Notes under the pieces: model-generated
Database searches by the model: none
The model's input: only the letters and a program-made list of their open reading frames with translations
What the model was told of the DNA's origin: nothing
In this document: one piece after another, positions 40,494-48,393 of the stretch
How positions within the stretch are numbered: position 1 is the stretch's first letter
How the letters are laid out: each line of letters begins with the position of its first letter
Program-made: the position numbers and the translations under genes
Assembly: GCF_021729845.1 (NCBI RefSeq)
Contig: NZ_CP063397.1
Location: forward strand, 448,001 to 512,000
Reading direction: 5' to 3'
Origin: Rhizobium sp. SL42
Lineage (GTDB): Bacteria; Pseudomonadota; Alphaproteobacteria; Rhizobiales; Rhizobiaceae
DNA length: 64,000 nt

Positions 40494-41675
40494 ATGGATC
40501 TGCATGCACCGCTCGGTCAGGAGCGTAAAGGCGGACGTCGCGTCGAGCGACGGTTCCGCCTTTCGACATTGGGCTCGACGGCAGCCGTGCTGGCGCTTGT
40601 CGGCTTTTCCGCGCTGACCGCCTTCTCCCCGCTTCCCCTTCAGGACACCGCGCCAATCATGCCGGCCGGCGCTGACGAAGGGACCGAGGTTGTGGTTGCC
40701 GAGGAAAAGACCGCTCTCGACGAAGCAGGCTCGGGACTGATCCGCAGCCGACCGCAGGACGGCGCCAACGTCCAGCGCACCGTGAACGACGACGGATCTG
40801 TCGTTACCAAATACACCCCCAAGCCGCGCGACGGCGAAGGCCCGGTGATCATCGGATCGCATATCCAGAATCCGCGCCTGGCCGGTCAGCCGAATGACGA
40901 TCTGCTGGAGGACAGCCCGCAAGGCCGTCTGCCGGTCATCGGCACCGATGGTTTGAAACCCGTCGAATTTTACGCCCGTCCCTGGTCCGGCGCCCGCGGC
41001 AACCGCATCGCCATCGTCATCGGCGGCATCGGCCTCAGCCAGACCGGCAGCCAGAAAGCTATCCGCGACCTGCCCGACGACGTGACCCTTGCCTTTGCCG
41101 CAACCGGCAACAGCCTGACCCGCTGGATGCAGGAGGCCCGCCGCAAGGGCCATGAAGTCGTGCTGCAGGTGCCGATGGAGCCTTTCGACTATCCCAACAA
41201 CGATCCCGGTCGCGGCACGCTGGTGGCCGAAAAGAGCAAGGCCACCAATCTCGCCAACCTGCATCAGGCGATGGCCCAGATCACCAACTACACCGGCATC
41301 ATGAACTATATGGGCGCCCGCTTCCTCTCTGACGAGAAGGCGATGGACCCGATCATGCGGGATATCGGCAATCGCGGCCTGCTTTTCCTCGACGATGGCT
41401 CGACCGCCCGCTCGCTTTCTGGCGACTTCGCCAAGGCGATCGGCATTCCCCATGCCTTCGGCGACGTGATGATCGACGCCCAGCTGGATCGCAAGGCGAT
41501 CCTCGCAAAGCTTGATGAACTGGAACGCATCGCCCAGCGCAACGGCCAGGCGATCGGTATCGGCTCAGCCTTCGACGAGACGATTTCCGCCGTCGCCGAA
41601 TGGCGCGAGGAGGCGGTCGCCCGCGGCATCGAGATCGTCGGCGTCTCGGCCCTGACCACCGACAACAAGCCTTGA
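40494..41675 (+). CDS. Divergent polysaccharide deacetylase (YibQ-like)
   Basis: 393 aa. A cytoplasmic basic start, one membrane helix at about 28-48 ([20 protein letters not shown]) and a periplasmic domain. The deacetylase-like barrel begins near 165 ([13 protein letters not shown]) and contains [21 protein letters not shown] and MNYMGARF. The usual DD metal pair is replaced (GG in VIGGIG), so it may be catalytically altered, as is typical for the family I recall as PF04748. Rhizobial gene order ctpA-this-rppH. Probably in envelope maintenance; substrate unknown. Confidence 0.87.
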   Translation: MDLHAPLGQERKGGRRVERRFRLSTLGSTAAVLALVGFSALTAFSPLPLQDTAPIMPAGADEGTEVVVAEEKTALDEAGSGLIRSRPQDGANVQRTVNDDGSVVTKYTPKPRDGEGPVIIGSHIQNPRLAGQPNDDLLEDSPQGRLPVIGTDGLKPVEFYARPWSGARGNRIAIVIGGIGLSQTGSQKAIRDLPDDVTLAFAATGNSLTRWMQEARRKGHEVVLQVPMEPFDYPNNDPGRGTLVAEKSKATNLANLHQAMAQITNYTGIMNYMGARFLSDEKAMDPIMRDIGNRGLLFLDDGSTARSLSGDFAKAIGIPHAFGDVMIDAQLDRKAILAKLDELERIAQRNGQAIGIGSAFDETISAVAEWREEAVARGIEIVGVSALTTDNKP

Positions 41676-41682
41676 GGACATC

Positions 41683-42210
41683 ATGACAAAATCTCCCGCC
41701 CCATCGGTCAAGGCCGAGGATCTGCCCTACCGCCCCTGCGTCGGCATCATGGTGCTGAACGGCCAGGGCCTGGTCTGGGCCGGCCGCCGTTTGGTCGAAG
41801 GCAATTCGGAATATGACGGCTCGCCGCAACTCTGGCAGATGCCGCAGGGCGGCATCGACGCCGGCGAGGATGCCCTGCCGGCCGCCATCCGCGAGCTATA
41901 CGAGGAAACCGGCATGAAGACGGTCTCGCTGCTTGCCGAAGCCAGCCGCTGGATCAATTACGACCTGCCCGCCGAACTGATCGGCATCGGCTTGCGTGGC
42001 AAATACCGGGGCCAGACCCAACGCTGGTTCGCCTTCCGCTTCGAAGGCGACGAGAATGAGATCGCCATCAACCCGCCCCCCGGCGGCCACCAGGCCGAAT
42101 TCGACGCCTGGGAATGGAAGCCGATGCAGGAACTGCCCGCTCTCATCGTGCCGTTCAAGCGCGCGGTCTATGAACAGGTTGTCGCGGAATTCGCCCATCT
42201 GACCGGCTGA
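41683..42210 (+). CDS. rppH: RNA pyrophosphohydrolase (Nudix)
   Basis: 175 aa. Nudix box [22 protein letters not shown] near residues 54-76 with all catalytic Glu residues, preceded by [19 protein letters not shown] and EFDAWEWKP are RppH signatures. Removes pyrophosphate from 5'-triphosphate RNA and starts decay. Starts 7 bp after the YibQ-like gene. Confidence 0.95.
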   Translation: MTKSPAPSVKAEDLPYRPCVGIMVLNGQGLVWAGRRLVEGNSEYDGSPQLWQMPQGGIDAGEDALPAAIRELYEETGMKTVSLLAEASRWINYDLPAELIGIGLRGKYRGQTQRWFAFRFEGDENEIAINPPPGGHQAEFDAWEWKPMQELPALIVPFKRAVYEQVVAEFAHLTG

Positions 42211-42300
42211 AAATCCCGTCGGCTGCAGATCGCGTGCCGGAGACGTTCAAACGCGGATGCCGCGCGGCGGGCACACCAACATCGCCCCCGGCAAACCATA

Positions 42301-43086
42301 TCAATGCAGCGTCAGCACCCGAGCCTGAACCGGTTGCGCGATGCCCTTCAGCACAAGTGAGCGCGTTTGCGTACCGGCCATCAGGTCCGGGGCCTGCGCA
42401 GCAGTCTCCGCAGACACCAGGATCTCGCCTGCTGCAGCCTGCGATTCCAGTCGCGCGGCCTGGTTGACGACGCCGCCAATCGCGGTGAAATCGCTGCGGA
42501 AGCTCGAGAACTCGCCGATTTCGACATCCCCGGAATGGATGCCGACACCAATCCCTACAGCGCCGGTATCGCCGAGCGGCCCGCCAAAATCTGACGTCAG
42601 TCTGTCGAGCGCGGAACGGCAGTTTTGCTGGATATCCCGTGCGGCCATGATGGCGGCGCTGGCGTGATCCTTGCGCGTGATCGGAAAGTTGAAGATCGCC
42701 ATCAGTCCATCGCCCATCTGCTTGTTGACGATGCCGTCATGTGCCCAGATTGCCTGCGCACAGCGCCCCTGGAACTGGCTGACTATCTCGCTGAGCGTTA
42801 CGACGTCGATGCGCTCCGACAAGGTGGTAAACCCCCTGATATCGGCAAACAGGATCGTCGCACCGGCCGTCACATGCCGCTGCTTCTTTACATATTGGAA
42901 GGCCCGCTCGCAGATCGTGCAGATATTCGGGTTCATCTTGCTGCGCGTGATGCCAAAGGCGCGAAACGGCAATGCCAGTGCCCCGCGGATCGGAATGGGC
43001 ACATGCATCTGGTCCCAGCATCCCCGGCAGATCGTGCCGTGGCGCTGTTGTGTGGGCTCCTTGTCATGCGAAACCATCGTCGTCAT
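42301..43086 (-). CDS. Class III adenylate/guanylate cyclase with N-terminal Cys-rich region
   Basis: 261 aa from ATG 43086 (MTTMVSHDKEP); the longer frame runs through the receptor remnant. Residues about 18-60 hold two Cys-x2-Cys pairs (ICRGC and ICTICE), a likely zinc site. The cyclase domain covers about 72-245: ATILFADIRGFTTLSE with both metal Asp candidates, MGDGLMAIF, GIGVGIHSGDVEIGEF and FTAIGGVVNQAARLES. Makes cyclic AMP or GMP in the cytoplasm. The N-terminal pairs could sense redox or metal. It is divergent from the broken TonB receptor. Confidence 0.88.
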   Translation of the reverse strand: MTTMVSHDKEPTQQRHGTICRGCWDQMHVPIPIRGALALPFRAFGITRSKMNPNICTICERAFQYVKKQRHVTAGATILFADIRGFTTLSERIDVVTLSEIVSQFQGRCAQAIWAHDGIVNKQMGDGLMAIFNFPITRKDHASAAIMAARDIQQNCRSALDRLTSDFGGPLGDTGAVGIGVGIHSGDVEIGEFSSFRSDFTAIGGVVNQAARLESQAAAGEILVSAETAAQAPDLMAGTQTRSLVLKGIAQPVQARVLTLH

Positions 43087-43311
43087 GCGCAATCTTCGCC
43101 CCGTGATTGAAACGCCGCCCTGAAGCTTCCGCCATTCGCCGGCTTTTGGCAACTCGCCGGCACCGCAAGAAGAGTTGGCGCATGCATCCGATCCAGCCCA
43201 GGCTGGCAATTCGAACAGTACCGGATATTCGGCAGACCCGATCTTGGACAGCGGCGCGCAGAAGGTGACAGACGTCCGCTCTGCGTCGGTGAAGGCATTG
43301 CCCGCCGCAAC

Positions 43312-45239
43312 GTGCCAGGCGACACATTCGACCGCAATCAGCTCGACCGCCTGCCAAGCGGCTCGCAGGCCCAGGATTTCGTCAAGCGGCTTCCCGGTGT
43401 CATGACCGGCGGTGCACCGGGCGAGGACAAGGATGCCCGCGTTCTCGGCATGGACAAGGAATACACCCGCACCTCGATCGACGGCATCGTGCTGCCGGAC
43501 GGCGGTGAAAAGCGCGAATTCAATCTCGACAGCCTGCCGGCCGGCCTTGTCGATTCCGTCGAAGTGATCCGCGGACGTCGCGCCGACATGGAAGCCGACG
43601 GCCTGGCCGGACGCATCGAGGTCAAGCTGGCCGAAATCCCGGAAACACCACGATACGAGGTCCATAGCGCGATCGGCGGCGGCATGTATTCCGACAATTT
43701 CGGCGCCCAGGGTGGCCTGACACGGGCCCGCAATTCCAACAGCAAGACCAAGGAAAAATTCACCGCGACCGCGGCTTCTTTCCGAAGCCGAGGACGAAAA
43801 CAAGTCGATGAATACCTTCGGCGCGCTCGCCGATATCCTGTGGCAGAACGACGCCAATGCAGTCCATTTGAAACCCTTGCTTCTCGGACTCGATGAAGAC
43901 AAGGACAAGATCAAATACAAATACAAGGCCAACGGCTCCGGCAACGGAAGCGAGACGGAAGTCGAGCAGAAGGAAAAGCGGACCTATGGTGCGAGCGGCT
44001 CCTGGCGTCACGATTTCGACGCCTGGGTTGGTGCCAGCGTCGAGGTGCTGGCGGGCAATTACCGCACCACGGAAAAGAAGGACAAGGGCAAGCGTATCTT
44101 CAACGCTGCCGGCGTGGAAACGACCAACAAATACGAGACGGAAATCGAGGACAAGCTCGACCGCGTCCACCTTTAGCCAGGTCGATCTGCTATTGCCTTT
44201 CGAGCTTGGCGGCGTGCAGCATGATGTAAAGACCGGCGCTCTGGTCCGTGTCCGCGACCGGACCAAGGAAAAGCAGAAGACGGTCGGTGGCGTTGTCCAG
44301 GCACTGGATGCCAAGGAAGTCTATGCGATCGATGAAACGGTCTGGGCCGGCTATATCCTCGATGAAATCACCTTCGACAACGGATTGACCATCGCGCCGG
44401 GCGTGCGTTTTGAAGCAAGCGACCTGGACGCCGCGATTGCCGATGGCACGACCGGTGGCGGCAATGTCTTCGACGTCCTGCCGTCATTGCCGGTGCATTT
44501 CCAGGCGACCGAGGAATGGGCCGTCGATGCCAGCGTCGCGCGTCTGGTCAACCGGCCGAAATTCGACAACCTGATCCCGCAGAATTCCGACATGCTGCTC
44601 GGCAATCCCGATCTCGACCCCGAGCGCGCCTAGGCTTTCGACCCAAGCGTCACCTACGAGACGAGCGACGTGGAACTATCCTTCGGGCTTTTCCACCGCG
44701 CGATCGAGGACCTGATGGAAACGGTCGATACCGGCACGCTCAACAGCGATGGTGACAGCGTCTACCAGTACCAGAACGTCGGTAATGGCTGGACCAACGG
44801 CATCATCCTCAGCCAGCGCATCAGCCTGTCCGCGCTGGACGTACCTGTCGTCAGCGGCTTCTCCGTATTTGCAACGCAGACATTTGCCCGCAGCAAGGTC
44901 ACCCAGGCTGACGGCACGACACGCGAATTCAAGGAACAGGCGCCGTTCTTCGCCGATGTCGCGCTGGAATGGACGGATCCGAGCGACAGGCTCTCGCTGT
45001 CCGCCGGCCTCGGCTACACCGCCCGGATCGATTCCGCAGGCGACAGCGCCAATGAAACCCGCGACGCGGAACTCTCGCTTGACCTCGCGATGAACTACCA
45101 GCTCACCGAGACATTCGAGCTCTACGCACTCGCCAAGAATGTCACGGGTACCGAACGCGTCAACCACAAGGCGGACGGCACGACGGAAATCCAGGAAGGC
45201 GTGAAGAGCTATTTCGCCGGCATCCGCGCAAAATTCTAA
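43312..45239 (+). pseudogene. TonB-dependent receptor, broken by two frameshifts and an in-frame stop
   Basis: The plug domain is readable from 43312 (RLPGVMTGGAPGEDKDARVLG, IDGIVLPDGGEKREFNLDSLPAGLVDSVEV). The frame then moves near 43776-43782, in a TTCTTT run, and again at 44172-44174, where one extra T gives CCTTTAG. TAG at 44631-44633 interrupts ERA/AFDP. Barrel strands continue to the end at 45239, finishing with the C-terminal Phe expected of outer-membrane proteins (GIRAKF). No signal peptide or start is left; the cyclase gene ends the upstream side. Such receptors import siderophores or other ligands. Sequencing error cannot be excluded for the indels, but three lesions suggest decay. 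Confidence 0.85.
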
Positions 45240-45247
45240 CCCACTCA

Positions 45248-45277
45248 GCCCGGCCCGTCATCTCCGGCGGGCCGGGC
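45248..45277 (+). terminator. GC-rich hairpin after the receptor remnant
   Basis: Ten-bp stem GCCCGGCCCG/CGGGCCGGGC, 10-nt loop, starting 8 bp after the receptor stop and ending 24 bp before the six-TM gene. No T-run. Confidence 0.55.
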
Positions 45278-45301
45278 AAACCAACATCACTCCCGTCTGG
45301 A

Positions 45302-46297
45302 ATGGTCATGCAGGTGCTGGAAACAAAAGGACAGATCGAAGCGACAGCGGGCAGCAGCCACTGTCCTCGCACGCCGCTTCCAGCGCTGATCTGGGAGCTG
45401 CTCGCCATGATGCTGGCGCATCCGTGGCTCCTCGCGCTGACGGTTCTGCCCAATATCATTTCACCCGCCATCGCTCCGATCCAGGCCTGGTTCGCCAAGG
45501 AAGTCCTGCTGGAGATCTCCCAAGGCGAAAGACGGTTCAGCCTGGTCGAACTGCTGGCCTATACGCCCTATGCCATCGCAATATTTCTCGGCCTCTCGCT
45601 TTTGCATATCGTCGAGAAGGTGACCAACCGCATGTATGACGATCGCCTATTGATCGACGTTCAGCGCCGATGGTTCGAAATCCGCGGCGATGGCGATCCG
45701 GGTAACCATGTCGCCAAGGCGACCAATGACTGCAAGAACGTCGTCAAGCTCTTCGACCTGGCGCAGAAGGACATGTGGATCGTCCTGGTCGGCGTCCCGG
45801 CCGTGCTGATCTGGCAAACCACCCTGTCCCCCGAATTGCTGCCGGCATTGCTCGTCTCGGCCCTTGTGCCGTTCCTCGCCTCGCTGACATTCGGTACCCT
45901 GATCCAGCGGCTCAGCCATACCGGACTGCTGCTGTTCGGCAGCGTCAGTGCCGCCGTTGCCGATGGCGACCGGCTGAAGCTCCATCGGGAGCAGGAAAAG
46001 CTGTATTCGAACCGCATCCGCTTCGAACTCTACAAGCAGGCAAGCGAGGCGATCAGCGACTTCGCCTTCTGGGTTTCGCTGGTCTTCCTGCTCATCATGT
46101 CGCTCAGCGGCCTATGGAAACTGCTGCCGGAGGAGCTGTCGGCCGTCCAGATCGGCGTGTTCCTGGTCAACCTGAAGCTGCTCAATCCGCCGCTGAGCGC
46201 GGTAACCAAGATGCACAACAAGATCCGCGAATGCTGGCCATCGGTCAGGCGCGCGCTTCGCCCGCATGAAACCCGCGCAGAGGAGATCGCCCTGTGA
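45302..46297 (+). CDS. Six-TM ABC-exporter-like membrane protein without ATPase domain
   Basis: 331 aa. Membrane helices lie near residues 28-52, 78-102, 155-175, 178-198 and 250-275, with amphipathic cytoplasmic helices between them (IVEKVTNRMYDDRLLIDVQRRWFEIRG; HREQEKLYSNRIRFELYKQASEAISDF). The arrangement is that of an ABC-exporter transmembrane domain (ABC_membrane_3-like by recollection). The protein stops at the point where the nucleotide-binding domain would start; no Walker or signature motif exists here or in the next genes. ATG 45302 or 45308. The Bfd-like gene starts 4 nt before its stop ends. Function unknown; context is iron. Confidence 0.75.
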   Translation: MVMQVLETKGQIEATAGSSHCPRTPLPALIWELLAMMLAHPWLLALTVLPNIISPAIAPIQAWFAKEVLLEISQGERRFSLVELLAYTPYAIAIFLGLSLLHIVEKVTNRMYDDRLLIDVQRRWFEIRGDGDPGNHVAKATNDCKNVVKLFDLAQKDMWIVLVGVPAVLIWQTTLSPELLPALLVSALVPFLASLTFGTLIQRLSHTGLLLFGSVSAAVADGDRLKLHREQEKLYSNRIRFELYKQASEAISDFAFWVSLVFLLIMSLSGLWKLLPEELSAVQIGVFLVNLKLLNPPLSAVTKMHNKIRECWPSVRRALRPHETRAEEIAL

Positions 46298-46593
46298 CGT
46301 GCCGGACCAGATGCACCTGCCACGATATTGACGAGGAGACCTTTCGCGCCGCCTGCCGCGCCGGGGCCCACAACGTCAAGACCTGCTTCAGATCCATCGG
46401 ATGCATGCCCAAGTGCAACAACTGCATTCCTTTGGTGAGAAGTGTGCTGAGCGAATTTGATCACTCGGCACAGACAACAGTCGCTTTAGTGGCGACTAAA
46501 CTGCAAGCTTCAAAAAGTGAGGATACATATGAAGCAGATGTTCAAGACCAAAATCGCCCACATGCTGGACAATGGGGACAAGCTGGAGCTTGA
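46294..46593 (+). CDS. Bfd-like [2Fe-2S] ferredoxin with long C-terminal extension
   Basis: GTG-initiated, 99 aa, overlapping the six-TM gene by 4 bp. Residues 1-55 match bacterioferritin-associated ferredoxin: C-x-C in RTRCTCHDIDEETF, then KCNNCIPLVRSVLSE with the second Cys pair. Extra Cys residues (CRTRC, CRAG, TCFRSIGC) are present. True Bfd proteins stop near 65-75 aa; this frame runs 40 more polar residues and overlaps the next gene by 65 bp, so the tail may be fortuitous or the stop recently lost. Probably an electron carrier for iron release or for the cassette enzyme. Confidence 0.7.
   Translation: MTCRTRCTCHDIDEETFRAACRAGAHNVKTCFRSIGCMPKCNNCIPLVRSVLSEFDHSAQTTVALVATKLQASKSEDTYEADVQDQNRPHAGQWGQAGA
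46485..46500. promoter_or_regulatory. Palindrome TTTAGT-GGCG-ACTAAA before the 68-aa gene
   Basis: Sixteen-bp inverted repeat, 28 bp upstream of the ATG at 46529 and inside the Bfd-like frame. Its outer half-sites TTTAG/CTAAA equal those of the Irr/ICE iron box found before bfr (50779-50795). The centre and spacing differ, so it is a related or variant site at best. Confidence 0.35.
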
Positions 46594-46735
46594 AGCTTTC
46601 GTCGAGGCCACCGGCCATGACGATGCTTTCGCTCAGGCACAGCAGCGGCTGCAGGCCGTTGTTGCGGAACTTGCCGGCAAGAGTGAAATCGATATCGACA
46701 AGAGCAAGGTCGAACTCGGTGCTCACAAGCACTAG
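46529..46735 (+). CDS. Unrecognised 68-aa protein of the iron cassette
   Basis: ATG 46529 with GTGAGG 7 nt upstream; the longer frame from 46517 lacks a ribosome site. 68 aa, soluble, mixed charge, with a helix rich in Gln/Ala (FAQAQQRLQAVVAELAG) and an acidic-basic C-terminus ending GAHKH. No Cys and no membrane segment. Not recognised as any family. It lies between the Bfd-like gene and the 146-aa gene with 13-bp spacing to the latter, so it is likely co-expressed with both. Confidence 0.7.
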   Translation: MKQMFKTKIAHMLDNGDKLELEAFVEATGHDDAFAQAQQRLQAVVAELAGKSEIDIDKSKVELGAHKH

Positions 46736-46748
46736 TGAGGACCGGATC

Positions 46749-47189
46749 ATGACGATGCACGAAAGCAAAGTTCTTCTGAACTCGTTCTGGGATCTCTCGG
46801 TCGATGTTCAGCAAGCCGTTGCCCGCTTTCTCGTCGGCTCCAAACTCGGGGAAATCATCGTCGCAAAGGCACATGGTGTCACCGAGGTAGAGATCAACTA
46901 TTTCCGCCATGGCGCGGTCTACAAGCTGATCTGGGACGACACCACCGGGAAACTCCTGGGTGGCCCGAAAGCAGTCGTGATCAACGACGTTCTCTCCCGG
47001 CTGACGCCGGAGGCGCGCAAGATCGTCGAGGCGGGTGGTCATTCCATCAGCAACCTCAAGATCAAGCATGCGGACTTCGATGATCGCGAATACCTTCACG
47101 TTCAGTATCTGGGCGAAGACCGCCAGATCACCGGCCGCAAGCTGGAGATGGATGGTACCCAGTTCGTGAAGCAGTATCGCGCGGCCTGA
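46749..47189 (+). CDS. Unrecognised 146-aa protein of the iron cassette
   Basis: ATG 46749 (another ATG at 46755), GAGGA upstream. 146 aa, soluble, no signal or Cys. The middle (GEIIVAKAHGVTEVEINYFRHGAVYKLIWDD) and end (REYLHVQYLGEDRQITGRKLEMDG) are rich in beta strands, suggesting a small alpha/beta fold. I do not recognise the family. Last gene of the cassette; a stable TTCG hairpin follows at 47207. Confidence 0.7.
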   Translation: MTMHESKVLLNSFWDLSVDVQQAVARFLVGSKLGEIIVAKAHGVTEVEINYFRHGAVYKLIWDDTTGKLLGGPKAVVINDVLSRLTPEARKIVEAGGHSISNLKIKHADFDDREYLHVQYLGEDRQITGRKLEMDGTQFVKQYRAA

Positions 47190-47206
47190 CCCTCTGGCCT
47201 TGAACA

Positions 47207-47232
47207 GAACCCTCACGTTCGCGTGGGGGTTC
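47207..47232 (+). terminator. TTCG hairpin ending the iron cassette
   Basis: Stem GAACCCTCACG paired with CGTGGGGGTTC around a TTCG loop, with one T-G pair, 17 bp after the 146-aa gene. No T-run follows. Confidence 0.6.
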
Positions 47233-47343
47233 ACAGGAAAAGACGGCAATCGCCGAGAAACCGTCCGGGCGAAGACAGCAACGGACGGTGTCGCCCTCGC
47301 AAGGGCTGAATGCCGCAAGGGACCGGACCCGACCCGCCCAGTC

Positions 47344-47742
47344 CTATCGTCCGGTCGCCACCGCGAACCCCTCGTCAGCCCAGCCGGTCATGCCGCCGAT
47401 CATCACCTTGACCCGCCGCCCCAGCCGGCCAAGTCTGAGGGCCGCCCGGTCGGTACCGTTGCAATGCGGCCCGGCGCAATAGACGACAAACAGCGTATCG
47501 TCGGGCCATTCGCCCATCTTCCGCTCGGTCATCTTGCCATGCGGCAGGTTGATCGCACCCGGTACATGCGCCCTCTCGAAAAGCTGCGGCCCGCGCACAT
47601 CGACAAGCACGAAATCCGTGAGCCCGGTGGAAAGCGCGTGATGCACGTCCCAGCAATCGGTTTCAAAGGAAAGCCGCGCTGCATAATGGGCGGCGACGAC
47701 GGCGGGATCGGCGGAAGGGATTTCGGTGACGGTGCTCGGCAT
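47344..47742 (-). CDS. Rhodanese-like sulfurtransferase
   Basis: 132 aa from ATG 47742; the much longer open frame upstream is low-complexity repeat DNA. The rhodanese domain covers about 40-130: FVLVDVRGPQLFERAHVPGAINLPHGKM, and the active loop VVYCAGPHCNGTDRAA with catalytic Cys near 93. It moves sulfane sulfur to cyanide or thiol acceptors. It is divergent from the FtrA regulator, a pairing I recall from other proteobacteria, so it is the likely FtrA target. Confidence 0.85.
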   Translation of the reverse strand: MPSTVTEIPSADPAVVAAHYAARLSFETDCWDVHHALSTGLTDFVLVDVRGPQLFERAHVPGAINLPHGKMTERKMGEWPDDTLFVVYCAGPHCNGTDRAALRLGRLGRRVKVMIGGMTGWADEGFAVATGR

Positions 47743-48285
47743 TACACGCTCTCGACTGGCTGGTGGAACATGCAGCGAGCTTGCCTTTTTCAGATATTCG
47801 GCGAAACTGGCGTCAATGCCAATCTCCGTAAAGATCTCGCCAATGACACATGCCCCGCCGGAGAACCCGCCAGACCGTCCGCCTGACAGCCCGTCGATTG
47901 GCACACGACCCGGACGACCGCGCCGTGCGCGAGACGGCGCGTCCCTGCCGGCATCGATGTCTGCGCCGATCGCAACCGCACGAGCTGCGCCACCAGCGCC
48001 GCTGGCCGCGCGACCGATAGCTCCACCGGAGGCATCGCCAATGGCATCACTAGCGGAACCTCCGCATGCGCCTTTCGCGGCGTCTCCAATGGCCGTGACA
48101 ATGGCAGGGACAGGGGCAGGGCTGGTCGCAGCCACGCCCGAAGCGGCGGAACCGGTCGCTGCCTCGCCCCTGTTTCCACCACCAGCATCGCCGCCGTCGC
48201 TGTCCTCGGCGCCCGGACCGTCATCCTGTGCACGATCAGCGCGCCTGCCATCATTACCCACTCCTTCATGGTCATCGCCTTCATC
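47743..48285. other. Low-complexity divergent region between rhodanese and ftrA
   Basis: About 540 bp of GC-rich, nearly repetitive DNA that stays open in several frames. On the minus strand it encodes Gly/Ala/Asp runs, on the plus strand Pro/Ala/Ser runs. No conserved protein is visible. It contains the promoters of both neighbours, but no clear -35/-10 pair could be chosen. Confidence 0.6.
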
Positions 48286-48393
48286 GCCAATGCCCTCACA
48301 AGTACCCTGACAAGTGCCCATGCCAATGCCCTCACAAATTCCGTCACAAGCGCCCGCACAAATGTCCTCGCCAACATCTTCGTCAATTTCTTT
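48286..48393 (+). repeat. Degenerate 12-bp tandem repeat at the 5' end of ftrA
   Basis: Nine units in register, loosely (A/G)CAANNNCCNNC; examples are ACAAGTACCCTG (48298), ACAAGTGCCCAT, GCCAATGCCCTC, ACAAATTCCGTC, ACAAGCGCCCGC and ACAAATGTCCTC. A 12-bp unit is four codons, so copy number changes would keep the frame. The repeat overlaps the only in-frame ATG codons of ftrA. Confidence 0.65.

Noticed and set aside
39117..41453. 778-aa minus-strand frame opposite ctpA and the YibQ-like gene
   Set aside because: Covers two conserved plus-strand genes. No motif, no ribosome site and a His/Asp/Arg-biased composition.
48286..48393. CRISPR array
   Set aside because: Repeat units are 12 bp, contiguous and degenerate, without spacers or cas genes.
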